This document shows positions 1 through 8,960 of a stretch of DNA of 38,436 bases, piece by piece. The stretch's first letter is position 1. Each line of letters begins with the position of its first letter. The notes below the pieces were generated by a model, which made no database searches, had not been told where the DNA came from, and saw only the letters and a program-made list of their open reading frames with translations. Location: contig JAPLNJ010001123.1 in NCBI GenBank assembly GCA_026692885.1, positions 1 to 38,436 of the forward strand, given 5' to 3'. The DNA comes from Planctomycetota bacterium (GTDB taxonomy: Bacteria; Planctomycetota; Planctomycetia; Pirellulales; Pirellulaceae). The translations under genes and the position numbers were made by a program.

Positions 1-858
1 CCAGTTTCTTACCCCAACCCCCCATCCATCCAACAAAGTGGGACAATCTGCGGAGGCGGCGGGCAGGATGCGGCGGAAGAAGTCAGGCGGTTGCGGACCC
101 GTGGCGTAGTCCAAAAACCTCGCTCCACCGGGGCAAGCCCGGATGGGGGCGGAACGAAAACAGGACCATCCGTTTGACGCCCCGACTCCACAATTTTTCG
201 CGGCCCGCCCTGTGCCTAACCCGGAGCCCCATATCCGACCGGCCCGACTCGTCGGGAGAACTCGGTGAGGCGCCGCGGTGTTAGGAGTTGGCGGGACTGC
301 TCTCACCGACTTACGTCGGGAGCTTCTTGGACGGGACCAGCTAGCAGTGACGGCATTTCGCAGTGTTACGATCAACGCGGCCTTGATCATAACGTGGCGC
401 AAAACGCTAGCAGCAGGAGGTTAGGGTGGCTGGGGCAGAGTGCAGCGATGCCCCAGAAACCTGGGACTGGGGCTTCGCTTAGGCTCAGCCACCAGCCACC
501 CGGATCATTGCCGGCACCGACAGCCGTGCGCAAGGTTATGATCAAAGCCATCAAGGCCGTAGCCCCGATTGTGCCCTCGTTTTTCTCTTCCCAGCTCTCC
601 CATGTTAATCTCCCTTGGCGGGGTCTACCTGAGGTTGAGAATGGTTGATATAATCTGCGGTGGTTGTTAGGTTGAGTCGCCCAGGAATAGCCAAGTGGGT
701 GCGCAGCGTATCGATTCCACGAACGTCGCCAGTTGCAGTTACATCAAGGGTTCCGTTTGCCAGTTGGCAGAGAAGGTCGTTGTTTTCTGCTATATTTTTC
801 TGCCAACGATTCAACGGTATCGATATGACCCAGGTTTTGTACGGATAGTCTGAAATAC
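1..858. other. Stretch without a recognisable gene
   Basis: Short open frames exist on both strands, including 265-648 plus and 605-814 minus, but none resembles a family I know or has a convincing ribosome binding site. The minus frame at 605-814 stays open upstream through the tRNA-like piece at 859-894 and reads as fairly natural protein, so it could be the tail of a broken gene. The stretch also holds a three-armed hairpin at 430-472, listed separately. Confidence 0.5.
430..472. repeat. Three-armed alternative hairpin
   Basis: CTGGGGC at 430-436 pairs with GCCCCAG at 450-456. That middle arm can instead pair with CTGGGG at 467-472, so two stem-loops exclude each other. This resembles the short dispersed hairpin repeats common between planctomycete genes, but only one copy is in the window, so repeat status is inferred. 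Confidence 0.35.
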
Positions 859-894
859 GTCCCCGTAGCTCAATTGGATAACTCTGGCTCGTGG
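859..894 (+). tRNA. Truncated or decayed tRNA, 5' part
   Basis: The stretch GTCCCCGTAGCTCAATTGGA has the typical start of a bacterial tRNA: a 7-base acceptor strand, the TA linker, and a D-arm with GCTC and the AATTGGATA loop. The expected GAGC closing the D-stem is missing, and no anticodon arm, T-arm or 3' acceptor strand follows. It is therefore a remnant, as is often left by recombination at a tRNA gene. A chance match is possible. Confidence 0.5.
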
Positions 895-1039
895 CGATAA
901 GTGCTTATTTAGCAACGCCTTGTCGCATTCTTTGAAGCACTTCCAATTGCCCTCAAATGCCCCATTTTTAGCCTTTTTTGCCCCTGTTTTATGCCGAGTT
1001 TTATGCCATGCTCCGTCCCCATAGCTTACCGGAGCTACG

Positions 1040-1116
1040 TGGACATAAGAAATCTGGGATTCGACGATGTAGCGGCTATGGCCGTCGATGAACGCGGTGA
1101 GATGCGTTTCGACCGC
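1040..1116 (-). pseudogene. Fragment of a DDE integrase-type transposase
   Basis: On the minus strand about 20 residues read LTAFIDGHSRYIVES, which matches the region around the first catalytic aspartate of rve/IS481-like transposases (typically FIDxHSRY). Nothing before or after in this frame looks like transposase, so it is a short scrap. It directly abuts the 5' end of the broken DUF932-like gene at about 1130, suggesting that the transposon remnant marks a rearrangement junction. Confidence 0.45.
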
Positions 1117-1129
1117 GTGGTTGCTCGTG

Positions 1130-2220
1130 CATGACGAGCCGGTCAAGCCGACGGACCGATGGTGGCAGAGCCTTTACAGTCGCTTCGGCTTCAACAGTGC
1201 CATCTTCAAATTCTTCGGTCACGAGGAAGTCTTCCAGCGAATCTCGACCGTCGAGCCCCGTGACCGGCTGCGGCTCTGCATCGAGCGCGACACCGAGAGC
1301 GGCGACTCGCGACTGTTGGCGTCCTCGAATCCGGCGAAGCCGGTCGTACGGCACGATGCCCTGGTTGAAATGCTGGAACGGTACGAGGGCCAGAAGATCC
1401 GGTACTGCGATGGCGTGGTCCGGTCCACGCACATCCCGCGTGCCGGGGCCAACACGTTCCAGGTCGCGGGCGACAACTTCGCCAATCGTTTCGTGGCTAG
1501 TTCCCCCATCGATGGCTACGGCCAGCCCAGCATTCTCGTGTCCTTGCTGCGGCAGATTTGCAGCAACGGGGCAGTCGGGTTCGCTCCGGCGTTTCGCAGC
1601 ACCCTGCCTTGGACGTGGCGAGGATGATGTCATGTTCTCGATCGTCCGCGCACTGGACGGCTTCGGGAACGATGAAGGCTACGCGGCGTTGCGTCAGCGT
1701 TTCGAGGCAGCCGCCGTCTCGTGGGCCAGTGTCTACGAGGCCCAGTCACCCTACCGGAAACTCGTCAGGATGCTGGCCCGCAAGCAGATCGGCTGGGACG
1801 GTGTCGCGACTGCCGACGCTCCAGGCGTCGCGGGGCTTTCGACGGAACCGCAGGACCTTTCGCTGTCCGCCGAGGTTGTCGAAGCAGGCAACCCGATCAT
1901 CGCCGCGTTCCATCGCATGACAGGCGACGTGTCGAGCCTGTACGGTCTGGCCAACATGGACGCGCTGTCTGTGAAGCGGCAGCGGACACTGCCGGTCAGG
2001 GCGAAAGTGCTCGACTTGGTGAACTTCGCCAGCGAACTGGCCACCCACCATTTGGACGAGCAGGGCGCTCGGGCTGCCCAAGGTTGGCTGGGCACGCTCA
2101 TCAGCAGCGAGTACGACCTCGAAAACTCCGTCGGCGAGTTTGGCGATTTCCAAGACTTCTTCCTGGATCGCAAACTGAACGGCGAGGTTGCCCTGGATTT
2201 GCAGCGGGTTACTTCGTGGT
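1130..2220 (+). pseudogene. DUF932-like protein, 5'-truncated and frameshifted
   Basis: This resembles the DUF932 / phage-plasmid-like protein family found on plasmids, phages and islands; its function is unknown. The first part (frame from 1088, up to about 1608) includes a segment around IDGYGQPSILVSLLRQICSN that I associate with this family. That frame ends at a TGA at 1625-1627, but homologous-looking protein continues one frame over from about 1605 (LGRGEDDVMFSIVRALDGF) to about 2220. One extra base near 1604-1607 would explain the switch. No A-rich slippery heptamer is present, so a mutation or sequencing error is more likely than programmed frameshifting. The N-terminus is also lost, because the protein-like sequence starts right at the transposase scrap. 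The nominal frame continues to 2411, but the residues after about 2220 look like random translation. Confidence 0.6.
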
Positions 2221-2329
2221 GGCGGGGATGGGATTGGGTGTCCGGGCCTGTGCCGACCCGGACGCCGGTGCAACCACGACCAAGACCGGAGGGGCTATAT
2301 CTTGGCGAAGGATCGGCGGTCAGACATTC

Positions 2330-2593
2330 ATGCAGAAGATCGCCCAACGCTGCGAATACTTGCTGGTTGAGGCTGCCGACCAGAAAGCCGAATCGGTTAA
2401 GTGGTCGCTGACCAGCCGAACCGGCCAAGTCTACGACGCGACGCTGATCGTCGACGAGTGGACTGATGCCCCGATGGTAGAGCTGTCTGACCCGGATACT
2501 CGCCTCCACTGGAGCGAGGGACGTTCAAGCGAAATAAACATCCGCTACCCGGACGGACGGCAGGAGTCCGTGGGCGGCCTGGTCAATTTCTGA
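2330..2593 (+). CDS. Small hypothetical protein, 87 aa
   Basis: The protein starts MQKIAQRCEYLLVEAADQ and ends RQESVGGLVNF. It is acidic, with mixed polar and hydrophobic content, no membrane segment and no cysteine pair. I do not recognise the family. Composition and codon choice look coding, unlike the out-of-frame extensions around it. The ATG at 2330 is preceded by no clear ribosome binding site. The same frame is open upstream, so the true start could be earlier or lost with the decay of the preceding gene. It follows the DUF932-like remnant in the same direction and may have been co-transcribed with it. Confidence 0.45.
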   Translation: MQKIAQRCEYLLVEAADQKAESVKWSLTSRTGQVYDATLIVDEWTDAPMVELSDPDTRLHWSEGRSSEINIRYPDGRQESVGGLVNF

Positions 2594-2932
2594 AACACAA
2601 GATGTTGTGCTTGCATGGACTCGCATCTACTATCGGTAGCCACATTAGGCCGTCCACGATCCAACGGGCCGAATCGGCGGACGCAGTGATGCCCATATCT
2701 TGTGACAGCACTGCCTTTCTACCCCACATCTTGTAGTCCCGAGAAACTGGCCAGCCCAGTCCGTGGGGGTATGGGGTGATCACTGGGCTGTCCGCATCTG
2801 CACGAGCCACGAGTGCATGGCTGGCGAGTGGCGGGACATGACCGACGAGGATATCCGGCAGCACGACGCCGTCCGAAGCGGACAGGCATGATACCGTCCG
2901 CCAGCCACCGCATCGCTGAGCCAGGAAAGAAC
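2594..2932 (+). other. Intergenic, possible 24-aa peptide
   Basis: No full gene is visible. One plus-strand frame is open across 2710-2891 and ends in protein-like sequence (WRDMTDEDIRQHDAVRSGQA, then TGA at 2889-2891). An ATG at 2817 would give 24 residues. It is probably the tail of a decayed gene lying just before the small gene at 2933. Confidence 0.3.
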
Positions 2933-3136
2933 ATGAGCACCTGCTACCGCCTACGGCCAGATTTGCCCTGGCAGACGTTCCTGGACGGTCTCCGGGATGC
3001 CGGTCTCAAAGAGCGATCGAACGCCGAGACCACAGAGACGTACCGCTTTGTCCAGCTGGCCGAAGCCGCACCGGACTACGAGGGTGGTCTTTGGTTTGAT
3101 ACCGGCGACGGCACGGCGACATGTTGTGCACGGTAG
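2933..3136 (+). CDS. Small hypothetical protein, probably 3'-truncated
   Basis: The protein starts MSTCYRLRPDLPWQTFLDGL; after an ATG preceded by AGGAAAGAAC, an acceptable ribosome binding site. It reads as a natural soluble protein (aromatic and charged, with YEGGLWFDTGDGTAT near the end) but stops after 67 residues in a run, TCCAR, that looks out of register. Its last 61 bases overlap the end of the convergent gene at 3076-3660. Both C-termini look unnatural in the overlap, so a recombination junction near 3115 probably cut one or both genes. Family not recognised. Confidence 0.45.
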   Translation: MSTCYRLRPDLPWQTFLDGLRDAGLKERSNAETTETYRFVQLAEAAPDYEGGLWFDTGDGTATCCAR

Positions 3137-3660
3137 CCCAAACGATCGGTCACCATCTTGACAGCTCGATCCAGTCCCTGAACCCTCGACCAATCGGTTT
3201 CCCGAACAAAACTGTCGTCTTCCGGGAACGCTTCATATACCAACTCGCACCCGTTCGCCGGCCATCCAGTCGGTCGTTTGCCCTTTACGAATCCATCGTC
3301 GACTATGCCGAGGACCGGATCGAGGTCGATACCGCAGACCTTTCCGTTAACCTGAACCACGGTCAGATCAATCAACAGGTGATCGTCGCCGTCATGGTTC
3401 GGGACAATGATCACGAGGTGTCCGGGCCACTTGCCGGGCGTCGGGTCCGTGCCTTTGCCCAGCATTATCCCAGTATCGGGTCGCGTTGGATTCACTATCT
3501 TCACGCGGACCGACAGCGGGTACGCCTTTGGGAAGCCCATCTCCTGCAGCGTCTTGAGCAAGATCGCCGAGCCTGGAACGCACTTGGTGGCGCACTCGAT
3601 ATCGAGAAGCACTGACGCGGTGAGCCTGATAACGTCCAGAATGTCATGCCCTGCTTTCAT
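3076..3660 (-). CDS. Hypothetical protein, 194 aa
   Basis: The start ATG at 3660 has a GGGAGGG ribosome binding site 7 bases upstream; a start at 3687 in the same frame is possible but lacks one. The protein begins MKAGHDILDVIRLTASVLLD and contains KTLQEMGFPKAYPLSVRVK and WPGHLVIIVPN, followed by LLIDLTVVQVN. That layout (a residue-gathering helix, a strand with PLSVRV, a GHLVIIV strand, an LIDLT strand) recurs in uncharacterised bacterial proteins that look distantly transglutaminase- or papain-like, but I see no convincing catalytic cysteine, so I assign no activity. The last 15 or so residues overlap the opposing gene and look like read-through. Confidence 0.6.
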   Translation of the reverse strand: MKAGHDILDVIRLTASVLLDIECATKCVPGSAILLKTLQEMGFPKAYPLSVRVKIVNPTRPDTGIMLGKGTDPTPGKWPGHLVIIVPNHDGDDHLLIDLTVVQVNGKVCGIDLDPVLGIVDDGFVKGKRPTGWPANGCELVYEAFPEDDSFVRETDWSRVQGLDRAVKMVTDRLGYRAQHVAVPSPVSNQRPPS

Positions 3661-3973
3661 GCCACGCCCTCCCTGAAGCCTCGTCATCCTACCACTGATG
3701 ACTCGCCGAAAGTTCCCCAGGCCAGATGGTCCAATTGCCTCTTCGCAATTGCCGTAACTAATCGAGCCGGATCCATTTCCGTCATGTTTAACGCCTTGGC
3801 ACTTCCTCCGCAATCGAGGCTGGGCGTAGGTCGCGCCGCGAGGATGCTGCCCTGGCAACACTCCGCAGCACCCAGCGAGGCGAGAGCGATCGGGCAAGAA
3901 TCTTCGGGTGCCAGTCAGTTCGCCAATGCGTCAGACTTGGAAAGCCACCCTCGACCCGTCACCATCGGTCGAT

Positions 3974-4996
3974 TTATGGTGGGGCTGCTCCATTGATATC
4001 ACCGCGACCTAATCCGTCGAGTCGGAGGTCTTCCAGTCCGCTCAAGACCGAACTCCCTAGCCGAACGCGAAGACCGACCACCTTTCCTGACGCGCGCCGA
4101 TTCAGGGCGAGCCCAAACGGTCCAGAGCTTACTCGCCACACGGCCACATCGCGGTGCACGACCCCCACAATTAAACAGCACAGAGCAAAGATCTTCGGGC
4201 CGAATGGCAACAAGACAGGACGACCGACCTCCCCAGCTCCGAACGTCAATGACTCGAGCCTTTCCAAGCACGAAAACGGCTCGTCAACTCGATACCGCAA
4301 CACCTGTTCCGCTGAGAGGCGTTCCAATAGGCTACTATTGGCCCGTACCACGGCCGCATCGTACCTGCTGTCCTCACCTTCCGGAACGAACACCCAGATC
4401 CTCGTCGCTTCCAAGTATTCGTACGCGCCGACCGCCTTGTCTGGCTCGTATCCTAGACCGACAACTGCAACGGTGGGGAGGTCGAGCCGTGTTGACCAGC
4501 CCGCGAACCAAGGTAAAACGGGGCTTGCAGCAGGGAAAGGGCCTTCCTCCTCCTGTGGTCTTCCGAAGGACGCGATCGCATATAGGAAGTCCGCACACAG
4601 CGGAATGGTTGTTCCGAGCTCCTGAAACGCCCGAATCAAAGCGGCCAGTCGAAACCGCGACTGACTTGAAATGTCAACACATACGTGAAGACTTCTACGG
4701 CCCAATGCCGCCAGCCGCGAGCACAGACTGACAGCCCACGTTTCAAATTCACCATCCGAAACCTCTGAGTAGTCATAGCCATTAGACAGGAACCACCGTC
4801 TATTCTCCTCGAAAGAGTGCATCTTCTGTCGGTCAAACGCGCAGGCTACTCGAAGGTCGGCGTTGGGTGAGAGTTTCTCCCCAATGTGTCGAGCTCGCTC
4901 CTCGTACCCGACCGCTGCGACAAAAGCATCATAGCGCTGCGACCGGTCCGTGGCACAATGCCAAGGAGCCACTGAGATAGGGCTATTCGTCGTCAT
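3974..4996 (-). CDS. Unrecognised protein of the candidate defence operon, 340 aa
   Basis: The ATG at 4996 lies inside the end of the upstream ATPase gene (14-base overlap), so translation is probably coupled. A longer reading to 5059 is open but less natural. The protein starts MTTNSPISVAPWHCATDR and carries a hydrophobic strand with AVGYEERARHIGEKL near residue 30. A strand HVCVDISSQSRFRLAALI lies near residue 120, a second Rossmann-like strand AVVGLGYEPDK near residue 180, and LPFGPKIFALCCLIVGVV near residue 270. Alternating strands and helices suggest a Rossmann-like fold, perhaps a sensor or effector. It has no nuclease, protease or TM signature that I can see. Being last in a tight operon after a P-loop ATPase fits an effector or specificity role, but that is inference. 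Confidence 0.75.
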   Translation of the reverse strand: MTTNSPISVAPWHCATDRSQRYDAFVAAVGYEERARHIGEKLSPNADLRVACAFDRQKMHSFEENRRWFLSNGYDYSEVSDGEFETWAVSLCSRLAALGRRSLHVCVDISSQSRFRLAALIRAFQELGTTIPLCADFLYAIASFGRPQEEEGPFPAASPVLPWFAGWSTRLDLPTVAVVGLGYEPDKAVGAYEYLEATRIWVFVPEGEDSRYDAAVVRANSSLLERLSAEQVLRYRVDEPFSCLERLESLTFGAGEVGRPVLLPFGPKIFALCCLIVGVVHRDVAVWRVSSGPFGLALNRRASGKVVGLRVRLGSSVLSGLEDLRLDGLGRGDINGAAPP

Positions 4997-6863
4997 CGAG
5001 AGGTCCAAACAAGGTAGGTTCCTGCATGCGATTTGGGGCCTTTCGACGAAGAATCTCACTAAGCGAGATCTCCCGCCCCAGCATCAGCGGAAAGTGATAG
5101 TGGGGGGCAAGCAGGTACGACAACCGAAATCGCTTACCCCGAAGAGAATCCACGAATCCGGCGTCATCAATTCCTGGCGCGTAAACGATGGCGCCAGCGT
5201 TCAGTGCCTCCCCCAGGGCACGCAGCGTACCTTCCTCTGACCGCGAATCTACAATAAAACTGCAGTGGGGTTCAGGATCGAACGGCTCGTCAATCGAGGC
5301 CCTCGCAAAGAAATCTCCTAGTGCGTCAAGCATCGACAGGAGGCCCCGACGTGACCCACCTACGGGGGCGCATAGAATCGTCTTGAGCATAGCGCGAAAT
5401 GTATTCGCCGACCCCATTATCTCCCGGACCTGTTTGGAATCGTCGACCCGCAGAGAGTCCCGCGACACGTCGCGAAGGAGGTTGCCGACAATCCCGATCA
5501 ACCATCGTGGATTGCCTTCCACCATCGCAAACAGCGATGTTGCACCAGCGTAGACCGTGGGAACGCTTACGCTCCTTCGGCGTTGTTTGGAGCTACTGGA
5601 CTCTTTCTTCGAATCGGGACGAAAGTACTCTCGGATCGCCACGATGGATGTCACCTTTCGAATGTCGGCGGCCCGTTTGTCTCCAGCCACAGCCTCAAGG
5701 TTCTCGCAGGAAATATGTTTGCGATCAAGGTAGTCACGAAATGTTGGGTCCTTTTCTGCCAAACGCACAAAACGATTTGCAATGGCGGATCCACGCCGAT
5801 ACGCGGTTCCAAAACTGCTCCATTCCGAGCGGTCGGTGCTAAAGACGGATGGCCCGAAAAGCTCAGCTGCAGTCGTCTCTGGAAGCCCCCGGTCTTGAAG
5901 CATCCTGCGGACCAAGTCGCGACAGAACGCGTAGCTGTCCTCCTTATGGACATACCACAAACGTACCTCTTCATAGTCTTGCCGCAGGCTGGCGCCCTGG
6001 CCAGACGTCAGCTGCAGGCTGAGTTCCTCGCAATACGGGCTCAGAGACAGCTTGAAAAGAAACCTTTCGTCCACGCTTCGAAGGGAACGAATCAGCTTGT
6101 TCCGAATCCATCTGGGCGCCAATTCTAGCTCGTCGAACAGCAGCGCCCACTTCGAATACGGCTCATGAACTTTGTCATTGAACACCTCGACTGCAACAGC
6201 AGCTGAGCTTAGGTAATCGAGATGGAGAAACGCAAGATCCGATAGTTGAGACGGCTCTCGCTTGGTCGCGCGCAACGCCTCTTGGGATGCGAGCACTGAA
6301 ATCTCGGAAAGCCTCGCTGAAAGAGCGTTGCGAACGCCTTCGAAGCTGGGAAGCATCCCCTTTAGCTGCCACGCATCTGCAACCGTTCGCACGACGGAGA
6401 CCTCGTCATCAATCGACATTTGCACTCGCCGATGCTGAACCATCGACTCTGAACCGAATCGACCAATCCTGCACAGCATCGCTTCTGTCAAACTGTGAAG
6501 AATGTGAGTTGTGAACGCGGCTTGTTCTAGGACTTGAGCTGCGTCTGAGTCAAGTTTACGCTCGCCCAGCGATTCCAGCTGCATGCTCCAATTCAAGTCT
6601 GTAGGAATGAAGACGCCAGTGAAGTCAACTGCAGATCGGAACTTGTCAGCTGTTGGATGGCGCCAGCTCTCTAACGCGAGAGGATGAAGCATCTTCAAGA
6701 GCGTCGTCTTTCCGCTGCCCCGCGGCCCAACGACTAAGGTGTGCGATGCGTGAGCTAGCGTATCGAAATGGTCCGATGGTACAAACCTCCTGGCCACTTC
6801 TTGCGGCGTAAGGTTTCTGGCGTTAAACGCATCAAAAATACTCGGAGCCGCAGATACTGTCAT
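4983..6863 (-). CDS. P-loop ATPase of the candidate defence operon, 626 aa
   Basis: This is an ATPase with Walker A GPRGSGKT at residues 46-53 after a hydrophobic strand (HTLVVG). A Walker B-like segment, KWALLFDELELAP, lies near residue 240 and contains the Asp-Glu pair. The N-terminus (SIFDAFNARNLTPQEVARRF) precedes the nucleotide fold, and the rest is mainly helical with a hydrophilic Lys/Ser-rich patch (SKKESSSSKQRRR) near residue 430. The overall plan resembles ORC/CDC6- or STAND-like ATPases in phage-defence and conflict systems rather than ABC transporters, since no ABC signature is visible. The ATG overlaps the stop of the metallophosphoesterase gene by four bases (ATGA), and its own end overlaps the next gene, so the three are translated as a unit. 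It probably couples target sensing to its partner proteins; substrate unknown. Confidence 0.85.
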   Translation of the reverse strand: MTVSAAPSIFDAFNARNLTPQEVARRFVPSDHFDTLAHASHTLVVGPRGSGKTTLLKMLHPLALESWRHPTADKFRSAVDFTGVFIPTDLNWSMQLESLGERKLDSDAAQVLEQAAFTTHILHSLTEAMLCRIGRFGSESMVQHRRVQMSIDDEVSVVRTVADAWQLKGMLPSFEGVRNALSARLSEISVLASQEALRATKREPSQLSDLAFLHLDYLSSAAVAVEVFNDKVHEPYSKWALLFDELELAPRWIRNKLIRSLRSVDERFLFKLSLSPYCEELSLQLTSGQGASLRQDYEEVRLWYVHKEDSYAFCRDLVRRMLQDRGLPETTAAELFGPSVFSTDRSEWSSFGTAYRRGSAIANRFVRLAEKDPTFRDYLDRKHISCENLEAVAGDKRAADIRKVTSIVAIREYFRPDSKKESSSSKQRRRSVSVPTVYAGATSLFAMVEGNPRWLIGIVGNLLRDVSRDSLRVDDSKQVREIMGSANTFRAMLKTILCAPVGGSRRGLLSMLDALGDFFARASIDEPFDPEPHCSFIVDSRSEEGTLRALGEALNAGAIVYAPGIDDAGFVDSLRGKRFRLSYLLAPHYHFPLMLGREISLSEILRRKAPNRMQEPTLFGPLDDDE

Positions 6864-8113
6864 GAGGTCCTCCCAAGTTGAACGGGAACGCCGAATGGCG
6901 GGAGGGTTTTGATGGAATGTTGGAACTCGAGAATCTGGCGAAGTGTACTGATGTCTTGGGGAAGAAGATAGTTGAGCTCAGGTCGTTGAACCTTTAGGGA
7001 CTCCCAGGTGACAAAGCCGGTGTCCACAATCGTCGCCAGTTGGTTGGCTAGCACCGAGATATCGCCCCTCCAGCCAAAACCTCCCTCAGACGGAAGGCCG
7101 GACCTCTCGGTCGCTGGCAACCAGCCTTGGCCAACACACCAGTCCCACGCCCGAAAACGACCAACGAAACCCATTGCTCCATATTCGGGATATGGGAAGG
7201 TAAGAATGTAGAACTGATTTCGCGCCACCGTCTGGAGTTCTCTGAAGAGGGTCGCAGCCAAGCTGCCAGAGGCGAAGACAACGGGGGACATGGCCCCGCC
7301 GGCCGCGTTTTCGAGCTTGGGATGGTGCTTGTGGCCGTGGATGACAAGCCATCGGCCAAATCTCCCTGAGCCCAAAAGTTCTAGTAGCTGTTGTCCGCCA
7401 GCCATAAGGTCGTCAGCTCCAAGTCGGAGCTCAGAGTGCTGATGCGGGTGATGGTGACACAGTAAGACCCGCACTGGGTTTAGTTCGACGCCGACCAGCT
7501 CCCTTTCGATGGCCGCGAGAGTGTAACTCGATACTCGTCCATGCTCAAATTCGTACCGCTTGCTGTCGCCGTACCGCCCTTCTCCGTGAAGAGCGCTGCT
7601 GTTCAGAACGAGAAGAGAACACGGGCTGTGCTGGAGGAGGACGAAATGTCGGGACCAGTACCTGTCGTTTAGGTCTGACTGGGGGAACGGGTATGGCGGC
7701 GACAAGGTTTGCAGGTAGCCTTTGGCGTCGTGGTCATTGTAAACGTAGCGAGAGTCAACGTCGTGATTTCCGGAGGTTGGCGCGAGAAGACTGGCAGAAA
7801 GCCTTGAGCGAAGTTCGTTGACTTCTCGCCATGCTTGCTGAAGGGCCAAGGGATCCGCCTGGTGGGCGAGATCTCCCGGACAAACGAGGGCGTCAGCCCG
7901 CAAGCCGTGGTTATCAATGAGCCGCTTCAGCCCCGCTATCGGGTTTTTAGAAGGATCGGTTTCTGGGTCCTTTATACAGTAGTGCGATGGGGCGTCATCG
8001 GGCTTTGCATCACTATACGCGTGGAGATCGCTGAGCACGGCGGCAGTGAACTCCTGGGGGGGCACAGCTCTTGTCGGCGAGTTGTCGATGGAGGGCTTCG
8101 TCTTGCGTGCCAT
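6860..8113 (-). CDS. Calcineurin-like metallophosphoesterase, 417 aa
   Basis: This is a two-metal phosphoesterase of the calcineurin/Mre11 superfamily, acting on phosphomonoesters, diesters or nucleic acid. All signature motifs are present: DLH at residues 29-31, GDLAH at 80-84, GNHD at 115-118, CHHHPH near 235 and GHKHH near 270. The protein starts MARKTKPSIDNSPTRAVPPQ. I chose the ATG at 8113, just after the methyltransferase stop at 8127; an upstream in-frame ATG at 8158 overlapping that gene is also possible, and neither has a strong ribosome binding site. Length is typical for a soluble member with a C-terminal extension of about 130 residues that I do not recognise. It overlaps the ATPase start by four bases. 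In this operon a nuclease or nucleotide-hydrolysing effector role is plausible but unproven. Confidence 0.85.
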   Translation of the reverse strand: MARKTKPSIDNSPTRAVPPQEFTAAVLSDLHAYSDAKPDDAPSHYCIKDPETDPSKNPIAGLKRLIDNHGLRADALVCPGDLAHQADPLALQQAWREVNELRSRLSASLLAPTSGNHDVDSRYVYNDHDAKGYLQTLSPPYPFPQSDLNDRYWSRHFVLLQHSPCSLLVLNSSALHGEGRYGDSKRYEFEHGRVSSYTLAAIERELVGVELNPVRVLLCHHHPHQHSELRLGADDLMAGGQQLLELLGSGRFGRWLVIHGHKHHPKLENAAGGAMSPVVFASGSLAATLFRELQTVARNQFYILTFPYPEYGAMGFVGRFRAWDWCVGQGWLPATERSGLPSEGGFGWRGDISVLANQLATIVDTGFVTWESLKVQRPELNYLLPQDISTLRQILEFQHSIKTLPPFGVPVQLGRTS

Positions 8114-8126
8114 GCGGATCGATGCT

Positions 8127-8960
8127 CTAGAAATGTGCGTTCGACACAAGGAGTTCATGGACGTTTCTTCGACAGTCCGCAAATCCGGCAACATGGCGCC
8201 GGACTGTGACTCGTCGGCAGTGCCAATTCTTTACGTATTCCCTGATCGGCCTACTGTCGCAATAGGACAGCAGGAATGTCGCCCCGACCCGGTCTATTCG
8301 CGCGAGGCATGCAAGTAGCCGTGCGACGTCGGTGTGGGCGAAGGCCCCGTAGCCGTATTCGCCAAATGTCGGACGTTTGCCCTGGGCGTATGGGGGGTCC
8401 AGGTAAACAAAATCTCCGGGACGAACACCGGTGAGGCACTGCTCAAAATCGGCGGCGCGGAGGTCAGCGTTGCGCAACGCAACGGAACAACGATAAGAAA
8501 CTGCCTCCGTCGGCATCTCGCCCGTACGATTTCCGCGTGGTACGTTAAATGCGCCCGTGCGATTGGTTCGGTATACGCCATTGAAGCAGAAACGATTAAG
8601 GTAGAGAAACCTGGCGGCTCGATTAACCGGATCCATCTGTTGGGGTTGGAGCGATCGCACCGTGTAATACGTGTCCTCGGCGTTCTCCCACTTAAGTGCC
8701 GTACGCACGACCAAACGAGGGTGCTCCCTTACGGCGGAGTAAAGCTGGATCAACTCCTGGTTGAGATCCCCCAATACGGCCAGCTTTGGCCTTAGTGCGA
8801 AGAATAGACACGCGCAGCCTGCGAAGGGCTCGATGTAGCGATTGTAGGACGCTGGCACGTGCGACAGGAGGTCCGGGAGCAGTTGACGCTTGCTGCCCGC
8901 CCAGCGAAGCAGTGGCGATGTCCACGGGATGCGTGCTGATGACGGAAGTGAGCTCGGCAT
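8127..8960 (-). CDS. DNA adenine methyltransferase, Dam/D12 class, 277 aa
   Basis: This enzyme transfers a methyl group from SAM to N6 of adenine in a short DNA target. Motif X is LLRWAGSKRQLL (residues 17-28), the SAM-binding motif I is IEPFAGCACLFFAL (43-56), and the catalytic motif IV is DPPY (188-191). The order X-I-IV and the 277-residue length fit the Dam/M.DpnII class (alpha group, D12 family). No restriction endonuclease gene is recognisable next to it. It ends 13 bases before the chosen start of the metallophosphoesterase gene, and all following genes run the same way. The methyltransferase could mark self DNA for the downstream ATPase and phosphoesterase proteins, or be an orphan. 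The target site cannot be read from sequence. Confidence 0.92.
   Translation of the reverse strand: MPSSLPSSARIPWTSPLLRWAGSKRQLLPDLLSHVPASYNRYIEPFAGCACLFFALRPKLAVLGDLNQELIQLYSAVREHPRLVVRTALKWENAEDTYYTVRSLQPQQMDPVNRAARFLYLNRFCFNGVYRTNRTGAFNVPRGNRTGEMPTEAVSYRCSVALRNADLRAADFEQCLTGVRPGDFVYLDPPYAQGKRPTFGEYGYGAFAHTDVARLLACLARIDRVGATFLLSYCDSRPIREYVKNWHCRRVTVRRHVAGFADCRRNVHELLVSNAHF

Noticed and set aside
1600..1610. Programmed frameshift in the DUF932-like gene
   Set aside because: No slippery heptamer or stop-codon-driven site is visible and the N-terminus is missing too, which fits decay.
1131..2411. Single 426-residue gene
   Set aside because: The first 150 residues are an out-of-frame reading of the DUF932-like sequence and the last 65 look random; only the middle is real.
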